Shown one piece after another: positions 9,257 through 17,179 of a DNA stretch of 64,000 bases. Source of the stretch: Trinickia mobilis (GTDB lineage: Bacteria; Pseudomonadota; Gammaproteobacteria; Burkholderiales; Burkholderiaceae); NCBI RefSeq assembly GCF_017315705.1, contig NZ_JAFLRF010000005.1:281833-345832 (forward strand), given 5' to 3'. The notes beneath the pieces are model-generated. The model did no database searches. It saw only the letters and a program-made list of their open reading frames with translations, and was not told where the DNA came from. How positions within the stretch are numbered: position 1 is the stretch's first letter; every line of letters begins with the position of its first letter. A program made the translations under genes and the position numbers.

Positions 9257-10696
9257 TCACGCCTCTTCGCTATCGCATTCGCGCGCCGGCTCCATCTCGA
9301 CGGCGCGGGCGAAGAACGCGCGGGCGCGCGGATCGTTCGCGTACGCGGTATTGATGCGGATCCACGGGGACGTTTCGGAATGCGGCCGGAAATAGCTCCC
9401 CGGCACCACGGTGACACTGCATGCCGCGCCGCATTCGACGAGTTGCCGCGAATCGTCGATGTGCGGCACGCGCGCCCACGCGAACTTGCCGCCCGCCGGC
9501 TTCGCGAACAGCTCCCATCCGTACGCTTCGAGCGTTTGCACGGCGGCGCCGAGCGCGTCGTTGATGCGCCGGCGCAGGCGGTCGAGGTACTTGCGGTACG
9601 CGCCGCGCTCGAGCAGCGCGAGCGCCACGCTCTCCGCAAAGAGCGAGCCGCTGATGCACGTGAGCGCCTTGATGTCGGCGAGATCCTTGATGACTTTGGG
9701 GTTCGCCGCGATGAAGCCGATCCGCAGCGACGACGACATCGTCTTCGACAGCCCGCCGATATAGATCACCTGTTCGAGCTGGTCGAGCGTCGCGAGCCGG
9801 TCGGTCGGCTCGGCCTGGAAGTCGGCGTAGATATCGTCTTCGAGGATCGTGAAGCCGTACTCGCGCGCGAGTTGCAAGAGGCGGAACGCGACGGGCGGCG
9901 TGACCGTCGTGCCGGTCGGATTGTGAAACACGGTGTTGATGAAGAAGACACGCGGGCGGTGACGCTTCAGTTGCTCCTGCAGCACGTCGAGATCGGGGCC
10001 GTTCACCGTGCGCGGAATGCCGACCAGGTTCACGCCGTGCAGCTTCAGCAGCCCGAACAGGTTGTAGTAGCCAGGATCTTCGACAAACATCGTATCGCCG
10101 GCTTTGAGCAGGTAGCGGATCACGAGGTCGAGCGCCTGGCTCGCGCCGTTCGTGATCAGGATTTGCGACGTGGCCGTCTCGATGCCGACGAGCGCGGCGC
10201 GTGCGTTCAGGTGCTCACGCAAGGCGGGGTGGCCGAGCGGGCTCGCGTAGTCGATCATGCTCAGCGGCTCGGTGCGCGACACCTGACGGACCGCCTGCGC
10301 GAGGCCGTCCACGTCGCGCCACGCTTCGGGGATGGAACCGCCGCCGAGCTTCAGGTGCTCGCCGGGGTAGTTGAACTGCTGGAGGATGTGGATCGACTCT
10401 TCCTCGGCGCGGCGCGGGTCCGATGCGCCCTGACAGTCGTTGCCGGCAAGCGCGCGCCGCGACACGTAAAAGCCCGAGCCGTGCCGCGAGTCGACGTAGC
10501 CCAGCGAGACGAGCCGGTCGTACGCCTCGATGACGGGGAAGCGGCTCACGCCGTAGTCGGCTGCGAACTGGCGGATCGACGGCAATTTCGTGCCCGCGTG
10601 GAGGTCCCGCGAACGAATCCAGCCCTGCACGCCGGCCACGATTTGCTCGGTGAGCGGCACGCCGCTTTCGCGGTCGAGTTCGAGATCGGGTTTCAT
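9257..10696 (-). CDS. MocR-type (GntR wHTH plus aminotransferase domain) transcriptional regulator
   Basis: The 479-residue protein joins an N-terminal GntR winged helix (about 1-80; TKLPSIRQFAADYGVSR and GSGFYVS) to a fold-type I aminotransferase domain. The latter carries the PLP lysine Lys318 (GGLSKTMSSSLRIGF), the cofactor Asp in ILEDDIY, and NPTGTT. Such regulators sense PLP or an amino-compound and bind repeats in their own promoter. The ATG at 10696 is preceded by an AGGTGG site. It precedes the MFS pump and is divergent from a DUF2917 gene; a strong palindrome lies between them. Target genes are inferred to be these neighbours. Confidence 0.9.
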   Translation of the reverse strand: MKPDLELDRESGVPLTEQIVAGVQGWIRSRDLHAGTKLPSIRQFAADYGVSRFPVIEAYDRLVSLGYVDSRHGSGFYVSRRALAGNDCQGASDPRRAEEESIHILQQFNYPGEHLKLGGGSIPEAWRDVDGLAQAVRQVSRTEPLSMIDYASPLGHPALREHLNARAALVGIETATSQILITNGASQALDLVIRYLLKAGDTMFVEDPGYYNLFGLLKLHGVNLVGIPRTVNGPDLDVLQEQLKRHRPRVFFINTVFHNPTGTTVTPPVAFRLLQLAREYGFTILEDDIYADFQAEPTDRLATLDQLEQVIYIGGLSKTMSSSLRIGFIAANPKVIKDLADIKALTCISGSLFAESVALALLERGAYRKYLDRLRRRINDALGAAVQTLEAYGWELFAKPAGGKFAWARVPHIDDSRQLVECGAACSVTVVPGSYFRPHSETSPWIRINTAYANDPRARAFFARAVEMEPARECDSEEA

Positions 10697-10710
10697 GCGG
10701 CGCCACCTCA

Positions 10711-10760
10711 CTGTTCGATAATTCGCCTGAACAGTTTCAGTGAAACTGTTCGGAACTGTG
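10711..10760. promoter_or_regulatory. Probable MocR operator: palindrome with flanking half-sites
   Basis: A perfect inverted repeat with 11-base arms (GAACAGTTTCA / TGAAACTGTTC) around one central base occupies 10729-10751. An extra CTGTTCG half-site lies at 10711-10717 and a GGAACTGT half-site just to the right. The spacing of several copies matches how MocR proteins bind. It lies 14 bases or more upstream of the MocR start and within the divergent gap. Confidence 0.65.
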
Positions 10761-10836
10761 CATGTGATTTTAGCAGCGGCGTCTCAATAATGAGGCTACG
10801 TAATTCCCCTAGGACGCCTCTTCAAGGAGCACAGCG

Positions 10837-11142
10837 ATGCGCGAAATCCGGACTTTCGAACTCGAGTACAGCGAACCGGCTGCCGCTTGGCAGATCGACC
10901 GGCCGGCCGTGCTCACGGTGACCGACGGGGAAATCTGGCTGACGGTCGAAGGCGATTCCGAGGACTACTGGCTCAAGGCGGGCGAACCGTTCGTGTTGCC
11001 GCAAGGCGCGAGGACCTGGGTCAGCGCCGGGCGCGGCGGGGCGAAGTTTTCGCTGGCGTTTGCGAGTGCGGGCCGCGGCGTGATGGCAACGTCGGCGCCG
11101 GCGTCGCGAAGCTGGATGCCGCGCTGGCTGAACGTGGCTTGA
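10837..11142 (+). CDS. DUF2917 domain protein
   Basis: This 101-residue protein has the cupin-like DUF2917 pattern: WQIDRPAVLTVTDGEIWLTVEGDSEDYWL, then the AGEPFVLPQGARTWVSA turn. It has no signal peptide or membrane segment. The start at 10837 follows AAGGAG. It is transcribed divergently from the MocR gene across the palindromic operator, so it is a likely regulatory target. Function is unknown; members of this family often lie beside transporters and regulators in Burkholderiales. Confidence 0.75.
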   Translation: MREIRTFELEYSEPAAAWQIDRPAVLTVTDGEIWLTVEGDSEDYWLKAGEPFVLPQGARTWVSAGRGGAKFSLAFASAGRGVMATSAPASRSWMPRWLNVA

Positions 11143-11408
11143 GCACCCGTTGAGCGGGTCGATGCGGTGCGTGGTTCACGCTGCGCGGCGGCGCGTGGCG
11201 AGTCGGCCGCGGTGCAAACCGGCATCAAACGTCACGCCGTCTCCGGATGCGCGCCGATATAACGTGCGCGCGGCCGGATCAGGCAGCGCAGGTGTCGGCC
11301 GAGAAACCAAACAAATCGATATATGTTGATTATTGGGATCAAGATTGATCGCAGTGCGGGCCGATTCTAGACTCGTCTCAACGCCTCAGCCGCCGCTTCT
11401 CGTCGATC

Positions 11409-12800
11409 ATGACTCCGCTTATCGCCCTGGAACATCTCTGGTCGGTCGCCGAATGCGACCCCGCAGCGCTCGAATCGGTTGTCATCGACGGCAACGACCC
11501 GGGGCTGCCTTCCGTCTACCGCGTCGGCACGCTCGCGGCGGCGGCGATCGGCGCGATGGCGCTCGCCGCAGCCGAGTGCTTTCGTCTGCGCACGGGGCGC
11601 CGGCAGCGCGTCGAAGTCGAGATGCGCCGTGCGCTCGCGTCGTTTCGCAGCGAACGCTATTTGCGCGTGAACGACGGTCCGGCGCCCGAATTGCGCGGTC
11701 CGCTCACCGGCTTCTACGAGACGCGCGACGGACGCTGGATTCAACTGCACACGAATTTCGAGCATCACCGCGACGGCGTGCTCAAGGTGCTCGGCTGTGC
11801 GAACGACCGCGCGGCGGTCGTCGAGGCGATTCGCGGCTGGAACGGCGCGGCGCTCGATCAGACGCTCGCCGACGCGGGCCTGTGCGCCGCGCTGATCCGC
11901 ACGCCGCGCGAATGGACCGCGCTCGAGCAGGCAGCCGCGATTGCCGACTTGCCGCTCTTTCAGATCGAGCGAATCGGCGATGCGCCGCCCGAGCCCGTGG
12001 GCAGCGGCGTCGAGCGGCCGCTTGCAGGCACGCGCGTGCTGGACCTCTCGCGCATCATCGCGGGGCCGGTGGCGGGGCGCGCGCTCGCGCAGCACGGCGC
12101 CGAGGTGCTGCTCGTGAGCGGCCCCCATCTGCCGAACATCCCGCCGCTCGTCATCGACAACGGACGCGGCAAGCGTTCGGCTGTCGTCGATCTGCGCCAC
12201 GCCGACGGTTGCGCGGCGCTCGCCTCGTTGACCGCCGAGGCCGACGTGTTTCTCCAGGCGTACCGTCCGGGGGCGCTCGCGGCGCGCGGCTTCTCGCCGG
12301 AAGACGCAGCTCGCATGCGGCCGGGCATCGTCTACGTATCGATCTGCGCATACGGTCACACGGGGCCTTGGGCGAACCGGCGCGGCTTCGACAGCCTCGT
12401 ACAGTCGGCAAGCGGGATCGCCTGGAACGAGACGCAGGCGGCGCAAGCGGCGAGCCCGCAGCATCTGCCGTGTCAGGCGCTCGACCACGGCACCGGCTAT
12501 CTCGCCGCGTTCGGCGCGATGGTTGCGCTCGCGCGGCGCGCGACCGAAGGCGGCAGCTGGCACGTGCGGCTGTCGCTCGCGCAAACCGGGCGGTGGCTGC
12601 AATCGCTTGGGCAGATCGAAGGCGGCCGGCGTGCGCCGGACGTCACGCTCGACGACCTGCGCGATTGCCTGGAGACCGTCGAATCGCCGTTCGGCAAGGT
12701 GCTCGGGACGTCGCCCGCCGAGTTGCTCTCGGAAACGCAGCCGTTCTTCGGGCGCCCGCCGGTGCCGATCGGCACCGACGAGGCTCGCTGGATCGCCTAG
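11409..12800 (+). CDS. CoA-transferase family III (CaiB/BaiF) protein with unusual domain order
   Basis: The 463-residue protein carries family III hallmarks but in an uncommon order. The segment RVLDLSRIIAGPVAGRALAQ, normally near the N-terminus, appears at about residue 210. A C-terminal-type piece (YETRDGRWIQLHTN, helix-rich) comes first, at about 95-110. The motif expected to hold the nucleophilic Asp appears twice, as VEVEM near residue 77 and HVRLS near residue 380, without Asp. Family members move CoA between carboxylic acids. Here the activity may be altered or lost. The ATG at 11409 has no strong Shine-Dalgarno. No partner gene suggests a substrate. Confidence 0.75.
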   Translation: MTPLIALEHLWSVAECDPAALESVVIDGNDPGLPSVYRVGTLAAAAIGAMALAAAECFRLRTGRRQRVEVEMRRALASFRSERYLRVNDGPAPELRGPLTGFYETRDGRWIQLHTNFEHHRDGVLKVLGCANDRAAVVEAIRGWNGAALDQTLADAGLCAALIRTPREWTALEQAAAIADLPLFQIERIGDAPPEPVGSGVERPLAGTRVLDLSRIIAGPVAGRALAQHGAEVLLVSGPHLPNIPPLVIDNGRGKRSAVVDLRHADGCAALASLTAEADVFLQAYRPGALAARGFSPEDAARMRPGIVYVSICAYGHTGPWANRRGFDSLVQSASGIAWNETQAAQAASPQHLPCQALDHGTGYLAAFGAMVALARRATEGGSWHVRLSLAQTGRWLQSLGQIEGGRRAPDVTLDDLRDCLETVESPFGKVLGTSPAELLSETQPFFGRPPVPIGTDEARWIA

Positions 12801-13081
12801 GCTCGTGCGATTCATCGGGTTTGACGGAGGCCCTGGCGGCGGAGGGCGGCGAGACTCTGGCGGCTGGCGGGGGAGGTGTCGGACATGCTGACCTCGCGCG
12901 CGCGGCGTATCATTTTTTTATAAGAACAGCGGGACCGGCGCAATCGTTGCAGCGGCAGGTGATGCGGCCGTTTCCGCTTTTTCGCGTTCGTGGCGTTTGA
13001 GGGTTTTCCGTCCTCAACTTTTGCCCGGCGCGGTCGTTAAACCTGCGTAGCTGTCCAATCCGGATTCGTCAGGAGCTACGC

Positions 13082-13564
13082 ATGAAAATCCATCCTTTGG
13101 CTGCCGCCGTGTGCTCGTTTGCCATCGGCGTGTTGCCCGCGCTCGCGGCGGGGCAGGCGACTTCGTCCGATCCGGACCTGACTGCCGTCTTCGGCTCGGT
13201 CAAGCTGACTTCGACGCAGACGGTCGGCGGATTGGCCATCGTCTCGTCTTCCTCCTCCGCCAAGGGCGCTTCGTTCGACGCCTCGATCGGCGCCAACGCG
13301 CTGAAGAACGTGAGCGGCAACGCCGGCGTCAATGTCGCGGCCGGCGCGCTCAACGTGCAAGCCAATCAGATCGCGCTCATCGACACCCCCGCCGCCGATA
13401 TCTCGTCGACCCAGACGGTGGCGGCCGCCGCGCGTCTCTCCGGCAGCGGCAGGGGCAGTGCGTCGCTCGGGTCGGGCGCGCTCTCGGGCGTGTCGGGCAA
13501 CGTGGGCGTGAATCTCGCCGCTGGCGTGGGTAACGCGCAATACAACGGCTTTATCGTTCACTGA
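13082..13564 (+). CDS. Secreted, internally duplicated Gly/Ala/Ser-rich protein (FapC- or adhesin-like repeats)
   Basis: The 160-residue product starts with a Sec signal peptide (MKIHPLAAAVCSFAIGVLPALA). It then holds two diverged copies of a roughly 55-residue unit. Each begins with STQTV (residues 44 and 109), continues through a Ser-rich stretch, and ends in SGN(A/V)GVN(V/L)AAG followed by N-Q/N residues (78-95 and 138-155). Gly-Asn-x-Gly-Val-Asn repeats of this kind occur in surface fibre and functional amyloid proteins, but the assignment is by pattern only. A CAGGAG site lies just before the ATG. The gene stands alone, so any secretion or assembly partner is elsewhere. Confidence 0.7.
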   Translation: MKIHPLAAAVCSFAIGVLPALAAGQATSSDPDLTAVFGSVKLTSTQTVGGLAIVSSSSSAKGASFDASIGANALKNVSGNAGVNVAAGALNVQANQIALIDTPAADISSTQTVAAAARLSGSGRGSASLGSGALSGVSGNVGVNLAAGVGNAQYNGFIVH

Positions 13565-13591
13565 GATGAAACGACCCCCACGCGCACTGAC

Positions 13592-13744
13592 ATGTTCGAA
13601 CACTTCTGGTCGTTTGCTGCTTGGTTGACCGCTTGCATCGTCTATGGTGCGCCGTGCATCGCCCTTGTCGTCAGACAGCGCGCGGCGGCGCGGGTGCGCC
13701 GCCGTCATCGCGCCTACTTGCGCAGCTCCGCGACGAAGTCGTAG
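13592..13744 (+). CDS. Possible 50-residue membrane peptide
   Basis: A short frame 28 bases after the repeat-protein gene encodes one hydrophobic segment (FWSFAAWLTACIVYG, continuing APCIALVV) followed by an Arg-rich tail (RRRHRAYLR). The layout of one membrane helix plus a basic cytoplasmic tail is plausible, but there is no clear Shine-Dalgarno and its 3' end overlaps the convergent GntR gene. I do not recognise a family, and it may be a chance frame. Confidence 0.25.
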   Translation: MFEHFWSFAAWLTACIVYGAPCIALVVRQRAAARVRRRHRAYLRSSATKS

Positions 13745-14460
13745 TAGTCGTTGCGGCAGTAAGTGTCGGTGAGTTCGATCGCGCGCTGCTCGGCGGTGTA
13801 GCCTACGCGCGTGATCAGCAAGAGCGCGTCGTGCGGCGCGATGCCCATCTGATGCGCGATCTCTTCGCTCGCGTTCACCGCGCGAAAGTGCTGCAACGCC
13901 CGCACGATCGCGAGACCGCGCTGTTCGAGGTACGTGTACAGCGAATCGCCGATCGCCTGCGGATCGGGCACCACCGACGAAGGCAGCGTCGAATTCTCGA
14001 CCGCCATCACGATGCCGTTGGCGAGGCGCAGACGTTTCAAACGCGTGACCGCCGCGGCCGGCGACAGCCCCAGTTGAATCACTTCCTCTCGATTGGCCGG
14101 CTGAATCTCGCGCGAGATCCACTGCGAGCTCGGCGTGAAGCCGCGCCGCCGCAGCATTTCGCTGAAGCTCGACAGCCGCGACAGCGGATCGTCGTAGCGC
14201 GGCGTGATGAAGCTGCCCGCGCCTTGCGTGCGGCGGATGAGCCCTTGTTCCACCAAGAGCGCGATCGCCTTGCGCGCCGTGATGCGCGACACGCCAAGCG
14301 CCTCCGACAGCACGCGTTCGGACGGCAGCGCCTCGCCTGCGTTCCAGCGGTTTTCGTGGATCGCGTTGCCGAGCTTGCGGGCGAGTTGCAGATAAAGCGG
14401 TGTGTCGTTGTCCGGGTCCGGGCGCAGATCGCGCCAGCGGTTTTCCGTGGTTGAGCTCAT
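13714..14460 (-). CDS. GntR-family transcriptional regulator, HutC/UTRA type
   Basis: The 248-residue protein has an N-terminal winged helix (about 15-85; LPSERVLSEALGVSRITARKAI and GAGSFITPRYD) and a C-terminal UTRA effector domain. Features of the latter include RRGFTPSSQWISREI, RLANGIVMAVENSTLP and DTYCRNDYYDFVAEL. The domain order matches the HutC subfamily, near NagR/DasR/PhnF, whose effectors are sugars, amino-sugar phosphates or histidine-pathway compounds. No nag or hut genes are adjacent, so the effector is unknown. The ATG at 14460 opens the divergent gap before the aldo/keto reductase, which is a candidate target along with the regulator itself. Confidence 0.85.
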   Translation of the reverse strand: MSSTTENRWRDLRPDPDNDTPLYLQLARKLGNAIHENRWNAGEALPSERVLSEALGVSRITARKAIALLVEQGLIRRTQGAGSFITPRYDDPLSRLSSFSEMLRRRGFTPSSQWISREIQPANREEVIQLGLSPAAAVTRLKRLRLANGIVMAVENSTLPSSVVPDPQAIGDSLYTYLEQRGLAIVRALQHFRAVNASEEIAHQMGIAPHDALLLITRVGYTAEQRAIELTDTYCRNDYYDFVAELRK

Positions 14461-14639
14461 GAAGTGAACGCGACGAAGGCCAAGCGGCAATTTTATGTCA
14501 TTGGCGCGCTGCGTTATAGCGGGGTTTTGCCGTTCGTTACGATTGTTGGTTCGGCAAGGGGCTACACTCGGTCCAATCCATCGCGCGAATCTTGCGCGCT
14601 TTGTTCGCGCGTGCACACCGCAAAGCACAAAGGAAATGT

Positions 14640-14759
14640 ATGAACCACCCCCACGCTCACCTACGTTCGCTGCCCCCTACCCCAATGCCCCAATCCCCCA
14701 AGGGGACTTCCTGCGAGGCGGGGGACTTCCTGCGGGGCGGGGGTCAGGAGGCATCATGA
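14640..14759 (+). CDS. Repeat-borne leader peptide (39 codons) overlapping the aldo/keto reductase start
   Basis: An ATG at 14640, with AAAGGAA just upstream, opens a 39-codon frame beginning MNHPHAHLRSLPP and ending QEAS. Its TGA overlaps the next gene's ATG as ATGA. A relative of the same sequence, with the same MN(Y/H)PHAHxRSLPP start and EAS end, lies directly before nadB on the other strand. Conservation of the frame, both ends and the overlap suggests real translation and coupling rather than junk. An internal duplication of GGGGACTTCCTGCG lengthens this copy. Function is inference. Confidence 0.55.
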   Translation: MNHPHAHLRSLPPTPMPQSPKGTSCEAGDFLRGGGQEAS

Positions 14760-15601
14760 CCGCCAACCCAGCCTACGTCGGCTTGCCGGACGGCGAGCGC
14801 ATCGCGAAGCTCGGACAGGGCACCTGGGAAATGGGCGAGCGCGCTTCGCGCCGCGCATCGGAGATCGCCGCGTTGCGCGCGGGCATCGAGCTCGGCATGA
14901 CCGTGATCGACACCGCCGAGATGCACGGCGACGGCGCGACGGAGACGCTCGTCGGCGAAGCGCTCGCAGGCCTGCGCGAGCAAGTGTTCCTCGTGAGCAA
15001 GGTCTATCCGCACAATGCGAGCCGGCGCGGCGTGGTCGCGGCGTGCGAGGCGAGCCTCAAGCGCCTGAAGACCGACCGGCTCGATTTATACCTGCTGCAC
15101 TGGCGCGGCGGCGTGCCGCTCGCGGAGACGATCGAAGGCTTCGAGGCGTTGCGCAGCGCGGGCAAGATCCGCCATTGGGGCGTGAGCAATTTCGACACCG
15201 ACGATATGGAAGAACTCGTCTCGGCGCGCGGCGGGCAAGCATGCGTGACGAACCAGATCCTCTATAACGTCGCGCGGCGCGGACCGGAGTTCGATCTGCT
15301 GCCCTGGCTCGAAGCGCGCAAGATGCCGGCGATGGCCTATAGCCCGGTCGATCATGCGCGCCTGCCGAAACGCACGCCGCTCGACGAGATCGCGCATGCG
15401 CGCGGCGTGTCGGTGGTTCATGTTGCGCTTGCGTGGGTGCTGAGCCAGCCGAACGTGTTTGCGATTCCGAAGGCGGGCAGCGTCGAGCATGTGCGCGAGA
15501 ATCGCCGCGCGCTCGATCTGCGGTTCACCGAAGACGAACTCACGGCGATCGACGCGTGTTTCAAGCCGCCGCGCGGCAAGCGTCCGCTCGAAATGCTGTG
15601 A
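14756..15601 (+). CDS. Aldo/keto reductase (YeaE-like)
   Basis: The 281-residue protein follows the YeaE subgroup closely: GQGTWEMGE, IDTAEMHGDG, LVSKVYP, LYLLHW, GVSNFD and MAYSPVDHARL, with a C-terminal cofactor-binding region AIPKAGSVEHVREN. E. coli YeaE reduces methylglyoxal and other aldehydes using NADPH. The catalytic Asp52, Lys82 and His115 are present, but the usual active-site Tyr of the DTAEMY motif is His57. That may reduce or change activity. The start at 14756 is chosen because CAGGAGG lies just upstream and the ATG overlaps the leader peptide's TGA; earlier in-frame starts lack family similarity. Confidence 0.88.
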   Translation: MTANPAYVGLPDGERIAKLGQGTWEMGERASRRASEIAALRAGIELGMTVIDTAEMHGDGATETLVGEALAGLREQVFLVSKVYPHNASRRGVVAACEASLKRLKTDRLDLYLLHWRGGVPLAETIEGFEALRSAGKIRHWGVSNFDTDDMEELVSARGGQACVTNQILYNVARRGPEFDLLPWLEARKMPAMAYSPVDHARLPKRTPLDEIAHARGVSVVHVALAWVLSQPNVFAIPKAGSVEHVRENRRALDLRFTEDELTAIDACFKPPRGKRPLEML

Positions 15602-15653
15602 ACGGCGCGAGGGCGCGTGGTGTCACGCGCGCCCTCGCGTTATGAAACGCGCG

Positions 15654-16097
15654 TCAATCGCACGCGTGATGCATGTGGACTGAGCCGAGCACGGCGACTT
15701 CGGCGGGCGTGCGCTTGAGCGCCTCGTCGTCGACTTGGTGGGTATCGGCGACGAACTCGTCGACGATCGTCGCGACCGGCGTGCCGGAGAGGCACAGCGC
15801 GACGCGCTGCACGGCTTCGTTGGGCACGGTGGCGCGCTGGCCGAGAAACAGCACGCCGTACTGATAGCCGTGGATGATCCCGCGCACGGCGCCCACGCAT
15901 TGGCCTTGGGCGACGTTGTCGGTTTTTTGCTGGCAAAGCTGGGAAAGCGAGTAGGCGGAGAACGACGGATCGGTGTGGGGAGGCTCGGCGTTGGCAACGG
16001 TTTGCTGCGCATGCGCTTGTGAAGCCAGCGCGAGCGCCGCGGCGGCGAGCAGGGCGCTCGCGGCGCCTGCTGCCTGGGCGGAGAGGTTTCGCTTCAT
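15654..16097 (-). CDS. Secreted Rap1a/Tai-like protein
   Basis: The 147-residue product has a clear Sec signal peptide (MKRNLSAQAAGAASALLAAAALALASQAHA). Its mature helical domain carries four Cys: LSQLCQQK, GQCVGAVRGIIHGY, ALCLSGTP and HHACD. The spacing and C-terminal pattern, with a short ATIVDEFVADTHQ helix and HHACD end, resemble the Rap1a/Tai family. That family was named for periplasmic immunity to type VI amidase effectors but is widespread without effectors. No effector gene is adjacent, so immunity is not implied. GAGGAG lies just before the ATG at 16097. Confidence 0.7.
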   Translation of the reverse strand: MKRNLSAQAAGAASALLAAAALALASQAHAQQTVANAEPPHTDPSFSAYSLSQLCQQKTDNVAQGQCVGAVRGIIHGYQYGVLFLGQRATVPNEAVQRVALCLSGTPVATIVDEFVADTHQVDDEALKRTPAEVAVLGSVHMHHACD

Positions 16098-16264
16098 CTT
16101 GATCTCCTCTGCTCGAATGTCGAATTCGATAGAGGACTGCGCGCCGGTTTGGTTCCTGCGCGCGGGTTCGCTAGCGCACGGATGCCGGCGCGCGATGCCG
16201 GAGCCGCTCGCGAAACTCCGGCTCCGCGCCCCGGGCGGTGACGTTCGACCGGGGGATCGATACG

Positions 16265-16726
16265 TCACCGCCACATGACGCTCGGAAGAGCATGGCCACT
16301 CGCGCTTGCGCTCCCGACACCACCTCTACCGCCCGAACCTGTCCCGCTGCTCGATGTCCCCGCCGGATCGCCTCGGCCCAAACCGCTCGAACCGACCGCG
16401 CCGTTCGCGGCCCGACCGCCGTCTCCGCTCGCGTGCTTATTGCAAGCGCCGCGATTCGGATCGTCCCGGCAGGGCCTGACAAGGAAGACCCAGGTCACGT
16501 CGTCGGCGCTTGTTGCCGCCACCGTTAGGCGCTGCACGTCGGGCGCCGGCGCCGCAGCGGCCGGTTCCGAGGCGGCCTCCGCGTCGACGAGCCACCTCGG
16601 GATCACCTCGCCGGAGGAAGCCGCGTGCGCGCAGTTCGCCATTTGCATGACCGTGATGCCGGCGCACAGCACTGTCGCGCCACGCGCGATTACATAGCAA
16701 TACTGAATAAATGATCTGATTTTCAT
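16265..16726 (-). CDS. Hypothetical exported protein with low-complexity Gly/Ser tail
   Basis: The 153-residue frame begins with a signal-peptide-like segment (MKIRSFIQYCYVIARGATVL, then MQMANCAHA). An Ala/Pro-rich stretch and a short segment TWVFLVRPCRDD follow, and the last 45 residues are mostly Gly, Ser and Ala. I do not recognise a family. The signal peptide argues for a real gene on this strand, but the Shine-Dalgarno is weak and a competing plus-strand frame covers the same bases. The next 450 bases upstream hold no gene. Confidence 0.45.
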   Translation of the reverse strand: MKIRSFIQYCYVIARGATVLCAGITVMQMANCAHAASSGEVIPRWLVDAEAASEPAAAAPAPDVQRLTVAATSADDVTWVFLVRPCRDDPNRGACNKHASGDGGRAANGAVGSSGLGRGDPAGTSSSGTGSGGRGGVGSASASGHALPSVMWR

Positions 16727-17179
16727 GATGCTATTACCGAGGAAACGGCCAGTCGCCTGTTTTTGTCGTACCGTTTGCCCATTCACGCGCACGGCTCGCG
16801 CAAGCGCTAACCTGGCCGTCCCTCGGACCGGTGGTGCAAGGCTGGCACACGCTTCCGGTTCGTAGTGCAAACGGCGAAAGCGGCGCCCGCGCGGCCGGTG
16901 TGTTGTTGACTGCCCGTCGATCGAACGGCTATGCGTCTGCGCGATCGGCGGCCCGGCCGTATGCGCCGTTTATAGCGATTAGCGTGCCACTGGCCTGAAA
17001 CCCCCGCCGCCTATAAGGCGGGCGCGGCGTGCTTTGCGCAGCATCGAGCGAAATCCGTGAAAACGTTTCGAGCGTGAAACGGACGGGAGAATTTGCGCAG
17101 GCCCGCGTTACATCGGCGATCGCACGGCGCAATGCCTGCCAGTCGATGCGGGCCGCGAGGATTGTGCGAGGAGGTCGCG
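16727..17179. other. Gene-free gap downstream of the dipeptide ABC operon
   Basis: No convincing gene is seen. A short inverted repeat (CCGCC-TATAA-GGCGG) at 17007-17021 lies about 160 bases beyond the end of the ATPase gene. It could act as a transcript end for that operon, though it lacks a T-run. Confidence 0.4.

Noticed and set aside
103..12815. Many long open frames antisense to or out of phase with lpxK, xseA, the MFS pump and the CoA-transferase
   Set aside because: High GC content removes stop codons in other phases; these frames are Arg/Ala-rich with no family motifs or ribosome sites.
14702..14745. Short direct repeats GGGGACTTCCTGCG as a CRISPR or VNTR
   Set aside because: Only two copies with no spacer pattern; explained as an internal duplication in the leader cassette.
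15654..16097. Rap1a/Tai-like protein as part of a type VI toxin-immunity pair
   Set aside because: No effector, VgrG, Hcp or PAAR gene is adjacent, so immunity was not claimed.
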